DNA of 64,000 nucleotides, taken from Winogradskyella undariae (GTDB lineage: Bacteria > Bacteroidota > Bacteroidia > Flavobacteriales > Flavobacteriaceae). Under the pieces are notes generated by a model that saw nothing but the letters and a program-made list of their open reading frames with translations, ran no database searches and was not told the origin of the DNA. Shown piece by piece: positions 7,399 through 16,283 of this stretch. The stretch's first letter is position 1; each line of letters opens with the position of its first letter. The stretch lies in contig NZ_JABTEL010000004.1 in assembly GCF_013285155.1 (NCBI RefSeq), positions 310,001-374,000 of the forward strand, read 5' to 3'. A program made the translations under genes and the position numbers.

Positions 7399-8084
7399 AA
7401 CTAACCGAATCCCAAATACAAGAACTCTACGCTTTTACAAGACAACATTTTGTAGAACATTACGATTTACAAACAGAACTGGTAGATCATTTAGCTAATG
7501 ATATAGAAACCCAATGGCAAAAAGAATCTAAAGTAAGTTTTGAAGATGCTAAAAACAGAGCCTTTAAAAAATTTGGCATTTTTGGTTTTATGGATGCCAT
7601 TGAGCAAAAAGGTAAAGCTATGAACAAACGCTATAGAGGTTATTTGTGGACTGAGCTTAAAAAATGGTTCGAGATGCCACAAATTATCGCGACTATTGCT
7701 CTGTTTTTAATGTTTTATGTGGCGTTTTCAACCGTATATACAGCGGCTTTAGCTTTGGTGTTTTACGTATTAATATCTGGATGGTGTATTTATAAAAGTA
7801 TTCAACTCAACAAGCAGTTTAGGCAACGCAAAGAGGTTTCTAATAAGAAATGGATGTTAGAAGAAATGATTTTTAAACAAGCGGGTAGCACAATGTTTGT
7901 TTTTATGTCGCAATTATTTAATGTGTATCAAATTCCAGAAAGATTTGGGGAGAACGCTTCTTTTTTAGTTCTTTTTTCTTTAGCATTTACAGCCTTAACG
8001 TTAGTAAATTATATCAGTCTAGAGGTAATCCCTAGTAAGGCTGAAAAATTACTGAATGAAGCTTATCCAGAATTTAGTTTGTAA
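7395..8084 (+). CDS. PadR-operon membrane protein 3 (HAAS-like)
   Basis: A 229-residue third paralogue starting MKLTESQIQELYAFT, with TELVDHLANDIE at about residues 28-39. It has a longer amphipathic stretch (FEDAKNRAFKKFGIFGFM) before the roughly four membrane helices. It overlaps the preceding gene by four bases, implying translational coupling, and ends 52 bases before the permease. Function unknown. Three diverged copies in one operon suggest a hetero-oligomeric membrane subunit or three separate sensors. Confidence 0.72.
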   Translation: MKLTESQIQELYAFTRQHFVEHYDLQTELVDHLANDIETQWQKESKVSFEDAKNRAFKKFGIFGFMDAIEQKGKAMNKRYRGYLWTELKKWFEMPQIIATIALFLMFYVAFSTVYTAALALVFYVLISGWCIYKSIQLNKQFRQRKEVSNKKWMLEEMIFKQAGSTMFVFMSQLFNVYQIPERFGENASFLVLFSLAFTALTLVNYISLEVIPSKAEKLLNEAYPEFSL

Positions 8085-8136
8085 CAAATTTTTCTTTTTT
8101 GATACTTATCTCATATAACCAACCCATCATTACATT

Positions 8137-9615
8137 ATGATAAAACATTTTCTCAATCTCGAGTGGAAACAATATTTTCGTTCGTCATATTGGCAAAAGA
8201 ATATGGTAATTAATATCTTCATGGTATTATTTGCGCTCTATTTTGTTGCTATTTTTATAGGATTAGGTATTGGATTACTTTATTTACTAAAAGAAGGTTT
8301 TCCAGATCAAGATCCGTTTGTAGTTGCAAATAATTATCTGTTTTATTGGATTATTGCAGATTTGCTAATGCGTTTCTTTTTACAAAAATTACCCGTAATG
8401 AGTGTGAAACCGTTGTTAACGCTTCCTATTAAACGCGCTACTGTTGTAAATTATGTTTTGGGGAAATCGGCACTTTCATTTTTTAACTTTTTACCTCTGT
8501 TTGCCATTATTCCTTTTAGCTTTATGTTAGTAAGTGATGGTTATGAAACATCTTTAGTTTTAACTTGGATGTTTACGATGATAATTTCGGTACTCATTAT
8601 TAATTTCTTGAATTTTATAATTGAAGCATTTTCAGCAGAATCCGAAATATCATTTTTACCAATAATTGTTATCATTGGTGTTTTATTTGGGTTAAATTAT
8701 TTTGAAATTCTACCAATGACATCTTTAATAGGAAGTGCATTCTTAGCCATTGCGCATCATCCAATTCTTATATTAATTCCTATTATAATTTTAGGATTAT
8801 GTTACGGTTTCAATTTTAAAATCTTAAAGAAGAAATTGTATTTAGACAGTTCATTAAAATCTAAAGTAGCGGAAGTAAATACTTCAGACTTATCTTGGAC
8901 AGAGCGTTTTGGTGATATAGCACCTTTTATGAAACTCGATTTAAAATTGATTTGGAGAAATAAACGAACCAAATCTATGGTGTTTCTATTATTTATTGGT
9001 GTTTTATACGGATTGTTCTTTTATCCACAGCCAGTGTATCGAGAAATGACATTTATGTTTGCTTTAATCGGTATATTTTCTACAGGATTCTTTCTTATTA
9101 ATTTTGGGCAATTTATTCCAGCATGGGATAGTGGTTATTATAAATTACTAATGAGTCAGAACATTAAATACGAACAATATTTACGTTCAAAATTTATCCT
9201 TATGGTAATTAGCGTCGTAATTCTATTTGTTCTAGGAATTCCTTACGTCTACTTTGGTTATAAAATCTTAATCGCTCATTTTGCAGCAGCAATTTATAAC
9301 ATTGGTATCAATACGCATGTTATTCTTTGGGGAGGCTCTTATAATCGAAAAAAAATAAATTTAGATAAAAAAGCAGCCTTTAATTATCAAGGTACCGGAG
9401 CTGTACAATGGTTAATTGGTATTCCATTAATGATTGTTCCAATGGGGTTATTTGGACTTGTAAATTGGCTTGTAGGTTTTGCAGCAGCAATAGCTTTATT
9501 AATGGTACTTGGAGTTGCGGGTATTGTGTTTCATAAAAAATTAATGAAATTCATTACTAAGAAATATATCAACTCAAAATACAAAATGATTGACGCTTTT
9601 AGTCAAGATAACTAA
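8137..9615 (+). CDS. DUF5687 family ABC-type permease
   Basis: A 492-residue polytopic protein with about eleven hydrophobic segments. It starts MIKHFLNLEWKQYFRSSYW, typical of the DUF5687/ABC-2-like membrane subunits of Bacteroidota. A cytoplasmic loop near residue 240 joins two halves. The next gene, 14 bases on, encodes a matching ATPase. Together they probably form an exporter at the inner membrane. The substrate is unknown. Expression should follow PadR. Confidence 0.85.
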   Translation: MIKHFLNLEWKQYFRSSYWQKNMVINIFMVLFALYFVAIFIGLGIGLLYLLKEGFPDQDPFVVANNYLFYWIIADLLMRFFLQKLPVMSVKPLLTLPIKRATVVNYVLGKSALSFFNFLPLFAIIPFSFMLVSDGYETSLVLTWMFTMIISVLIINFLNFIIEAFSAESEISFLPIIVIIGVLFGLNYFEILPMTSLIGSAFLAIAHHPILILIPIIILGLCYGFNFKILKKKLYLDSSLKSKVAEVNTSDLSWTERFGDIAPFMKLDLKLIWRNKRTKSMVFLLFIGVLYGLFFYPQPVYREMTFMFALIGIFSTGFFLINFGQFIPAWDSGYYKLLMSQNIKYEQYLRSKFILMVISVVILFVLGIPYVYFGYKILIAHFAAAIYNIGINTHVILWGGSYNRKKINLDKKAAFNYQGTGAVQWLIGIPLMIVPMGLFGLVNWLVGFAAAIALLMVLGVAGIVFHKKLMKFITKKYINSKYKMIDAFSQDN

Positions 9616-9629
9616 TAATACATCTCATC

Positions 9630-10352
9630 ATGATATATACAAAAAATCTTACCAAAACATATAACGGAACTACAGTTCTAAATATTGAAGAATTAAGCAT
9701 TCCTAAAGGCCAAAGTTTTGGTTTAGTTGGAAATAATGGAGCAGGGAAAACAACCTATTTTAGTTTATTGCTCGATTTAATTAAGCCAACAACTGGAAAC
9801 ATTACCAGTAATAATGTAGTTGTAGATGAAAGTGAAGATTGGAAACCGTTTACATCCTCTTTTATAGATGAAAGTTTCTTAATTGGTTACTTAACACCAG
9901 AAGAATACTTTTATTTTATTGGAGAATTAAGAGGGCAAAATAAAGCCGATGTCGATAATTTAACCGCTAAGTTTGAAGACTTCTTCAATGGTGAAATTAT
10001 TGGGAAAAAGAAATACTTAAGAGATTTAAGTAAAGGAAATCAGAAAAAAGCAGGAATTGTAGCCGCCCTTATTGGTCATCCTGAAGTTATTATTTTAGAT
10101 GAGCCATTTGCGAATCTAGATCCAACAACGCAAATTCGTTTAAAGCAAATTATTAAAGATTTAGCCCAAAAACAAGGTGTTACAGTTTTAGTATCCAGTC
10201 ACGATTTAACTCACGTAACGGATGTTTGTGAGCGTATTGTGGTTTTAGAAAAAGGAAATGTGGTTAAAGATTTAGAAACAAATCCTGAAACTTTAAAAGA
10301 ATTAGAGGCACACTTTTCTGGTGGCGCAATATTTTCTGACGAAGAAGAATAA
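9630..10352 (+). CDS. ABC transporter ATP-binding protein
   Basis: A 240-residue single nucleotide-binding domain. Walker A is GNNGAGKT at residues 34-41, Walker B is VIILDEPFANLDP and the switch histidine is in VSSHDLTH. The signature is LSKGNQKK rather than the usual LSGGQ, typical of ABC-2 exporters. It energises the DUF5687 permease encoded just upstream. It is the last gene of the PadR operon; a strong terminator follows. Confidence 0.93.
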   Translation: MIYTKNLTKTYNGTTVLNIEELSIPKGQSFGLVGNNGAGKTTYFSLLLDLIKPTTGNITSNNVVVDESEDWKPFTSSFIDESFLIGYLTPEEYFYFIGELRGQNKADVDNLTAKFEDFFNGEIIGKKKYLRDLSKGNQKKAGIVAALIGHPEVIILDEPFANLDPTTQIRLKQIIKDLAQKQGVTVLVSSHDLTHVTDVCERIVVLEKGNVVKDLETNPETLKELEAHFSGGAIFSDEEE

Positions 10353-10373
10353 TCGTTTATATTTATAATTTAA

Positions 10374-10407
10374 GGCTCGTAATTAATTGTTAGTTACGAG
10401 CCTTTTT
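10374..10407 (+). terminator. Terminator of the PadR/ABC operon
   Basis: A perfect 9-bp stem GGCTCGTAA/TTACGAGCC with an 11-base loop is followed by TTTTT, a classic rho-independent terminator. Confidence 0.85.
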
Positions 10408-10539
10408 ATGTTGTAGCCTGTTGTAGTTACTCAAAAAACGATTAAATAATATTAGAAGTTCAAAAAGATGCTTATTTTTACGAACTAACACACTAAATAC
10501 GGTGTGTTTTAGTTATCTATTAATCAAATAGAACCAACG

Positions 10540-13158
10540 TTGAAAACCTATTACAAACTTATATTGCCTTTGTTTTGTGTGATGATGCTAGTTCAGAGCT
10601 GTTCGCGCAAGAAGGATAAATTTATAAATCGAAATTTTCATGCCTTAAGTACAGAGTTCAATATACTTTATAATGGTAATATTGCTTTAGAAAGAGGAAA
10701 GGATAATGTAAATAACGAATTTACAGAGGACTTTTGGAACCTTCTTCCTGTAGAACGAATGGAGGTTAAAGATGATCTCTTCTTACCTGGTCAAACCAAA
10801 AATGTTGATTTTGAACGTGCTGAAGAAAAAGCGATTAAAGCCATTCAAAAGCATAGTATGAATATCGGTGGAAAGGAAAAAAACCCACAAATTGACGAAG
10901 CATATTTACTTTTAGGACAAGCGCGTTACTTTGATCAACGTTTTGTGCCAGCTATGGCGGCATTTAATAATATTCTTAATAAATATCCAACTAGCGATAA
11001 AATTAATCAAGTTAAAATCTGGCGCGAAAAAACAAGTATGCGTTTAGATAATGATCGTGGAGCAATTGATAAATTAAGACGTTTATTAGAAGAGGAAGAA
11101 TTAGAGGGTCAAGATTTAGCAGACGCAACGGCTACATTAGCTCAGGCTTATATTAATTTAAAATCTAAAGATAGTGCTATTGTAGAGCTTACTATTGCAG
11201 TAGAAAATACTAAGATAAAAAGAGAAAAAGCACGTTATCACTTTATTAAAGGACAACTTTATAATGAATTTGGAAAAAAAGACAGCGCAAATTTAGAATT
11301 CGATGCGATTATAAAAATGCATCGTCAAATTCCTCGATCATTTTATATTAATGCTCATATTGAAAGATCAAACAATTATGATTTTTCAAGTATTGATCCC
11401 GTTGTTTTTGAAGAATATTTAACAGAATTAGAAGAGAATAGAGAAAATAGACCTTATTTAGATAAAATATATTATCGTATTGCAGAGTATTACCGTAATA
11501 ATGTTTCCGATAGTGTTTCTGAAATTTATTATAATAAATCGCTTAGAAAAATTACAGGAGATAAGTATTTGAGAGCTTTAGATTATGAGACGCTTGGTAA
11601 TATGTATTTTGACAGAAATATCTATAAGACGGCTGGTGCTTATTACGATAGCACAATGACGTCAATGGAGTTGAATACCAAACCGTATAGAGTTATTAAA
11701 AAGAAGCGTGAAAACTTAGATGATGTTATTTATTACGAAGGTATTGCGCAGACAAATGATAGTATTTTAAGAATGGTAAGTCTTCCAAAAGAAGAGCAAT
11801 TAGCTGTTTATACTAAACACGCAGAAGGTCAACGCTTAAAAGCTTTACAAGAACAAAAACAAGCGGAAGAAGAAGCTTTAAGAAAACAATCGGCTCCATC
11901 TTCTCAATTATCTCAAAATAATCAAAAATATTCAAAAGGTTTAAATCCTCCAGGTGCATCAAGAGGACTTCAAACAAAATCATCTACGAGGAGTAAGGGT
12001 AATAGTAGTTTTTATTTTTATAACTCTACAACTGTAGCTTACGGTAAAAATGAATTTCTAAAACTTTGGGGTGATCGTAAACTTCAAGATAATTGGAGGT
12101 TAAATAATCAACGTGCAGACCTTACAAGTTCTACAGAAGAAGAGGGTGAAGAAAAGGAAACCGAAGAAAATCAGCTTTTTAATCCTGAAACTTATTTAGC
12201 ATCATTACCTACAGAACAAAAAGAATTAGATAGTATTGTTAAAGAACGTAACTATGCTTATTATCAATTAGGAATCATTTATAAGGAAAAATTTAAAGAG
12301 TTTGAATTGGCAAAAAGCAAGCTAGAAGTTCTTTTAGGAAAGAATCCTGAAGATCGCTTAGTTTTACCTTCAAAATACAATCTATATCATATTTATATCG
12401 AATTAGGTTCTTTAGGGAAAGCAGAAGCTATGAAAATTGCGATAATTAATGATTATCCAGATTCTCGTTATGCAGAAATTCTTTTAAATCCTCAATCTGA
12501 ATTATCTAAGGATGAAAATAGCCCAGAAGTTATTTATACTAAATTATATGATCAATTTACAGCTGAAGATTATACTGCTGTAATAGAAGGAGCAGAAGTT
12601 CAAATTAAGCGATTTGAAGGTGATGATATTGTGGCAAAGTTTGAGATTTTAAAAGCATCTGCTAGAGGTAGGCTTTATGGATTTGAGGCATATAAAATAG
12701 CTATTAATTATATTGCATTAACATATCCTGATACAGAAGAAGGAAAGAAGTCTCAGAAGATTATAAAAGAAGCATTTCCTATTTTAGAGAAAAAAGATTT
12801 TTTAAAAGATGATAATATAGATAAGTTTAATGTTATCTATCAGTTTGAAAATAATTCAAAAGAAGATATTGAAGCATTTATAAAAACCTTAGAAGAGGAG
12901 GTTGCTAAAATTACGTATTTCGATCTTACAACATCAAAAGATATTTATGATGAGAATACAACATTTGTAGTTGTCCACGGTTTAAAAAGTATTGAAGGAG
13001 CTAAGGGATTTGGGGAATTGCTTAAAAGTGAAGAAAAAGATTCAAGAGGGCGCATTATAAAACCAAAAATTACACGATCTTATTTTGCGATTTCGTCACC
13101 GAATTATGCTATAATACAGAGGCATAAAAACCTAAACATGTATTTAGAATTACAGTAA
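10540..13158 (+). CDS. sprE: SprE/PorW-type TPR lipoprotein of T9SS and gliding
   Basis: An 872-residue lipoprotein: a short hydrophobic leader ending LVQS followed by Cys21, then many TPR-like helical repeats on both sides of a low-complexity Q/S/N-rich and acidic middle (about residues 425-550). Length, lipobox, repeat content and the downstream bactofilin and ATP synthase genes match Flavobacterium SprE (PorW in Porphyromonas), a periplasmic component needed for type IX secretion and gliding. The start codon is TTG; the only nearby ATGs lie inside the signal sequence. The gene symbol rests on architecture and synteny. Confidence 0.82.
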   Translation: MKTYYKLILPLFCVMMLVQSCSRKKDKFINRNFHALSTEFNILYNGNIALERGKDNVNNEFTEDFWNLLPVERMEVKDDLFLPGQTKNVDFERAEEKAIKAIQKHSMNIGGKEKNPQIDEAYLLLGQARYFDQRFVPAMAAFNNILNKYPTSDKINQVKIWREKTSMRLDNDRGAIDKLRRLLEEEELEGQDLADATATLAQAYINLKSKDSAIVELTIAVENTKIKREKARYHFIKGQLYNEFGKKDSANLEFDAIIKMHRQIPRSFYINAHIERSNNYDFSSIDPVVFEEYLTELEENRENRPYLDKIYYRIAEYYRNNVSDSVSEIYYNKSLRKITGDKYLRALDYETLGNMYFDRNIYKTAGAYYDSTMTSMELNTKPYRVIKKKRENLDDVIYYEGIAQTNDSILRMVSLPKEEQLAVYTKHAEGQRLKALQEQKQAEEEALRKQSAPSSQLSQNNQKYSKGLNPPGASRGLQTKSSTRSKGNSSFYFYNSTTVAYGKNEFLKLWGDRKLQDNWRLNNQRADLTSSTEEEGEEKETEENQLFNPETYLASLPTEQKELDSIVKERNYAYYQLGIIYKEKFKEFELAKSKLEVLLGKNPEDRLVLPSKYNLYHIYIELGSLGKAEAMKIAIINDYPDSRYAEILLNPQSELSKDENSPEVIYTKLYDQFTAEDYTAVIEGAEVQIKRFEGDDIVAKFEILKASARGRLYGFEAYKIAINYIALTYPDTEEGKKSQKIIKEAFPILEKKDFLKDDNIDKFNVIYQFENNSKEDIEAFIKTLEEEVAKITYFDLTTSKDIYDENTTFVVVHGLKSIEGAKGFGELLKSEEKDSRGRIIKPKITRSYFAISSPNYAIIQRHKNLNMYLELQ

Positions 13159-13174
13159 TTTAAAACCTATCATT

Positions 13175-13609
13175 ATGTTTTCTTCAGAAAAGAAAAAACC
13201 AAAACTACAATCAATTATGGAAACAAGTACGCAACAAAATATAATAGCTCAAGGCACTAAAATTGTTGGGGATATTGTGAGTCAAGGACCATTTAGAATT
13301 GACGGAACAATAGAAGGAAATGTAAAAACATCTGGTAAAGTTGTTGTTGGTAAAACTGGTTTTATAAAAGGAACTTTACAAGGAGAGAATGCTGATTTTG
13401 AAGGTAAGTTTTCTGGTAAACTTATTCTTTCGGGTACTCTATCATTAAAATCGACAGCAAATATAGAAGGCGAAGTACATATTAGTAAGTTAGCTGTAGA
13501 GCCAGGGGCAACATTTAATGCAACGTGTTCTATGGGTGGTACAGTTAAGTCTTTAGCAGCTGGCGAATCAAGTAAATCGCAACAAACTAAAAGTGTCCAA
13601 AGCAAATAA
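13175..13609 (+). CDS. Bactofilin family polymer-forming protein
   Basis: A 144-residue protein with a short basic N-terminal tail and a central beta-helix repeat domain (GDIVSQGPFRIDGTIEGNVK, GKVVVGKTGFIKGTLQGE), the bactofilin/DUF583 pattern. Bactofilins form cytoskeletal filaments, often membrane-associated, that affect cell shape or scaffold envelope machinery. It follows sprE by 16 bases, so co-transcription is likely. The last 17 bases overlap the AtpZ/AtpI-like gene in another frame. Confidence 0.92.
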   Translation: MFSSEKKKPKLQSIMETSTQQNIIAQGTKIVGDIVSQGPFRIDGTIEGNVKTSGKVVVGKTGFIKGTLQGENADFEGKFSGKLILSGTLSLKSTANIEGEVHISKLAVEPGATFNATCSMGGTVKSLAAGESSKSQQTKSVQSK

Positions 13610-13811
13610 TAATCCAAGTAAGTTTATTAGGTTCACCGCCGTTGGTTTTCAAATGGGAGGAGTCATTTTTATCGGTCATTATTTGGGGCAATGGCTAGAT
13701 GTAAAATATGAACAAAGCTTTTGGGATACTACCTTAACGCTTTTATCGGTTTTTGCTTCTATTTATTTGGTGATTTCACAAGTTATAAAAGTGTCTAAAG
13801 AAGATGATTAA
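13593..13811 (+). CDS. AtpZ/AtpI family small membrane protein
   Basis: A 72-residue protein with two membrane helices, FTAVGFQMGGVIFIGHYLG and a second hydrophobic stretch LTLLSVFASIYLVISQV, joined by QWLDVKYEQS. This is the usual AtpZ/AtpI hairpin encoded upstream of atpB, thought to help c-ring assembly or ion uptake. The start is GTG within the end of the bactofilin gene. It overlaps the next gene by eight bases. Confidence 0.85.
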   Translation: MSKANNNPSKFIRFTAVGFQMGGVIFIGHYLGQWLDVKYEQSFWDTTLTLLSVFASIYLVISQVIKVSKEDD

Positions 13812-14196
13812 ATCACTTATGCTTTATACTGCGTCTTTTGCAGTATTGTTTCTTATTATTCATTTCTCACAAGAATTTGTTCTTAACGAATCTAATAATA
13901 CTGTTCGTTTTAATCTTTGGGACACTAATGTGTTTTTAGTCGTAGCATCGTTATTGATCTGTGTACATCTAAAATTATTTTCTACTATAAAAAGTCTCCA
14001 ACCTCAATTAGGATTTATTTATTTGCCGACACTTTTTATAAAAGGAGGTTTGTTTTTTTTGGCATTTAAATCTTCAATATTTAGTTTAGAAACTTTAACA
14101 ATGGTAGAGCGGTTAAGTCTTTTGGTGCCATTGCTCTTGTTTTTAGGACTTGAGGTATTTTTTGTGGTGAAAATTTTAGCGCAAAATGAGGATTAA
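13804..14196 (+). CDS. DUF6168 family membrane protein
   Basis: A 130-residue protein with four hydrophobic segments. It sits between the AtpZ/AtpI-like gene and atpB, where many flavobacteria encode a DUF6168 protein and where other bacteria encode AtpI-type subunits. It may be an accessory factor for ATP synthase assembly; this rests on position only. Start ATG overlaps the upstream gene by eight bases. Confidence 0.7.
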   Translation: MIKSLMLYTASFAVLFLIIHFSQEFVLNESNNTVRFNLWDTNVFLVVASLLICVHLKLFSTIKSLQPQLGFIYLPTLFIKGGLFFLAFKSSIFSLETLTMVERLSLLVPLLLFLGLEVFFVVKILAQNED

Positions 14197-14216
14197 ACAT
14201 TAAGAATAAAAAGATA

Positions 14217-14245
14217 TTGTTTTTTTAATAAATTACGTACTTTTG
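14217..14245 (+). promoter_or_regulatory. Promoter of the atpB operon
   Basis: A TTG (14217-14219) is followed after 18 bases by TACTTTTG (14238-14245), a full match to TAnnTTTG. This is the best two-element promoter in the window. The predicted start site near 14250 argues that atpB begins at the ATG at 14287 rather than the TTG at 14254. Confidence 0.65.
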
Positions 14246-14286
14246 CACCGAATTTGAAAAGAGTAATTTTTTTGATTTTTTTAACA

Positions 14287-15453
14287 ATGAGGGTATTTCA
14301 ACAAAGTTTTAAATTTTTAGCACTTACAGTCTTAGTGTTCTTGTCAACAACTGTTTATGCACAATCTTCTCATCATGAGGATGGTGGGCAGATAGATACT
14401 AGGGAGGAAGTGGATGCGTATATCGCTCATCACTTACAGGATTCTCACGATTTTACATTCTTTTCATATACAAATGATGAAGGTGAACGTAAGCATGCTG
14501 GTTTTCCACTTCCGATGATCTTATGGTCTTCTGAGGGATTAGTGACTTTTATGTCTTCTGAATTTCATCATAATGATGACGGACATGTTATCGTTGAAAA
14601 AAACGGTTTAAAATTCGCTAAAATTCATTCTAAAATATATGAATTAGAAGCCGGAGCAACAGCTGTTAATTTTGATGCTGAGCATCATGCTACTAATGGT
14701 GCTAGAGTTTTAGATTTTTCTATTACAAAGAGTGTTGTTGGTATTTTAGTTATCGGGTTATTAATGTTTTTCTGGTTTGTTAGATTAGCAAAACAATATA
14801 AAACAAAAACGATTCCTACAGGTTTTGGTCGTGTGTTAGAGCCATTAGTGCTTTATGTTAGAGACGAAATTGCTAGACCAAACATTGGTGAAAAACATTA
14901 TAGAAAATTTACAGGTTACTTATTAACGGTATTCTTTTTTATCTGGCTTTTAAACATGGTAGGTTTAACACCTCTAGGTTTTAATGTTACAGGGCAAATT
15001 GCCGTAACGGCATGTTTAGCCATCTTTACACTTATCATTTATGCGGTAAGCGGTAATAAAGATTTCTGGATGCACATTTTATGGATGCCAGGCGTACCAA
15101 TTTTAATTAGACCAATATTAGCAGTTATAGAATTGGTTGGTACATTCATTATTAAGCCTTTTTCATTATTAGTACGTTTATTTGCAAACATCACAGCGGG
15201 TCATACTGTAATAATGGCTTTAATTGCTATTATGTTTGTAATGAAAGATACATTAGGTGTTGCAGGTGCAACAGGGTTGTCTTTTATACTTTCTGTTTTA
15301 ATTATGTTTATTGAGGTTTTAGTAGCCTTTTTACAAGCTTATATTTTTACAATGCTTTCAGCTTTATTTATAGGTATGGCGGTTGCAGAACACGATCATG
15401 AACATGATCATAAAATTGTTGATACGGAAGACGTAAGAAGTGATTTTGTTTAA
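14287..15453 (+). CDS. atpB: ATP synthase F0 subunit a
   Basis: The proton-channel stator subunit. From the chosen ATG it is 388 residues: a cleavable signal peptide (MRVFQQSFKF... to VYA, residue 25), a His/Asp-rich periplasmic extension to about residue 140, then the membrane domain. The essential channel arginine is visible in SLLVRLFANITAGH (about R297). The signal peptide and extension are normal for Bacteroidota and make it longer than the E. coli protein. It ends in a His/Asp-rich tail (EHDHEHDHK). The promoter position decides the start. Confidence 0.93.
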   Translation: MRVFQQSFKFLALTVLVFLSTTVYAQSSHHEDGGQIDTREEVDAYIAHHLQDSHDFTFFSYTNDEGERKHAGFPLPMILWSSEGLVTFMSSEFHHNDDGHVIVEKNGLKFAKIHSKIYELEAGATAVNFDAEHHATNGARVLDFSITKSVVGILVIGLLMFFWFVRLAKQYKTKTIPTGFGRVLEPLVLYVRDEIARPNIGEKHYRKFTGYLLTVFFFIWLLNMVGLTPLGFNVTGQIAVTACLAIFTLIIYAVSGNKDFWMHILWMPGVPILIRPILAVIELVGTFIIKPFSLLVRLFANITAGHTVIMALIAIMFVMKDTLGVAGATGLSFILSVLIMFIEVLVAFLQAYIFTMLSALFIGMAVAEHDHEHDHKIVDTEDVRSDFV

Positions 15454-15491
15454 GAAGAGTTTTTTTAATTTAACTATATAATTTATTTACT

Positions 15492-15680
15492 ATGTACAAT
15501 TTAATTGGAGCAGGATTAATCGTAATCGGAGCAGGTTTTGGACTTGGTCAAATTGGTGGAAAAGCAATGGAAGGTATTGCTCGTCAACCTGAAGCTGCTG
15601 GAAAAATCCAAACAGCAATGATTATTGTTGCAGCACTTTTAGAAGGTTTAGCATTCGGTGCTTTAATCTTAGGGAAGTAA
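15492..15680 (+). CDS. atpE: ATP synthase F0 subunit c
   Basis: A 62-residue two-helix hairpin. The polar loop is ARQPEAAGK and the ion-carrying carboxylate is Glu51 in AALLEGLAFG. The residue after Glu51 is Gly rather than Ser/Thr, which fits a proton rather than a sodium c-ring (inference). A hairpin directly downstream may help this gene give the extra protein copies that the c-ring needs. Confidence 0.95.
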   Translation: MYNLIGAGLIVIGAGFGLGQIGGKAMEGIARQPEAAGKIQTAMIIVAALLEGLAFGALILGK

Positions 15681-15703
15681 GCTCAAAAAAAACAAGATAG
15701 CGC

Positions 15704-15726
15704 CTCTGCAACGGTTGGTTGCAGAG
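15704..15726 (+). terminator. Intra-operon hairpin after atpE
   Basis: A perfect 9-bp stem CTCTGCAAC/GTTGCAGAG with a five-base loop is followed by CCTATTTTATTTTA. The T-rich tract is interrupted, so it may act as a leaky terminator or as a 3' stabiliser of the atpE message. Either would raise subunit c over the downstream subunits. Confidence 0.6.
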
Positions 15727-15777
15727 CCTATTTTATTTTAAAAAAGAAATTAAAAAAACATTTAATTATTTAATAAG

Positions 15778-16278
15778 ATGGAAACATTATTAAACGATTT
15801 TTCACCAGGATTATTTGCAGTTCAAACTGTATTACTTTTATTATTAATTTTCTTAATGGTAAAGTTTGCTTGGAAACCTATCATCAGTTCTTTAACTGAA
15901 AGAGAAGAAGGTATTCAAGGAGCATTAGATGCTGCAGAAAAAGCAAGACGTGAGATGGCGAATCTTCAAGCAGATAACCAAAAATTATTGCAAGAAGCGC
16001 GTTTGGAAAGAGAGACAATGATTAAAGAAGCACGTGAGCTTAAAACTAAAATGATTGCAGAAGCAGAAGCTGAAGCACAGGTGCAAGCTAATAAAATGAT
16101 TATCCAAGCACAAGCAGCTATTGAAAGTGAAAAGAAAGCAGCTATGGCAGAATTAAAAAGCCAAGTAGCAGGTTTATCTTTAGAGATTGCTGAGAAAGTA
16201 GTGCGTAACGAATTATCTAATAAAGACAAACAACTAGAATTAGTTGAGTCTATGTTAGGAGAAGCAACTTTAAACTAA
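15778..16278 (+). CDS. atpF: ATP synthase F0 subunit b
   Basis: A 166-residue peripheral-stalk subunit. One N-terminal membrane helix (about residues 11-31) is followed by a long charged coiled coil rich in Ala, Glu and Lys that dimerises and reaches the F1 head. Normal length for the family. It is followed by atpH after five bases. Confidence 0.94.
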   Translation: METLLNDFSPGLFAVQTVLLLLLIFLMVKFAWKPIISSLTEREEGIQGALDAAEKARREMANLQADNQKLLQEARLERETMIKEARELKTKMIAEAEAEAQVQANKMIIQAQAAIESEKKAAMAELKSQVAGLSLEIAEKVVRNELSNKDKQLELVESMLGEATLN

Positions 16279-16283
16279 AATAG

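Noticed and set aside
13282-13617. 111-codon minus-strand ORF
   Set aside because: It is antisense to the bactofilin gene, whose beta-helix repeats are clear.
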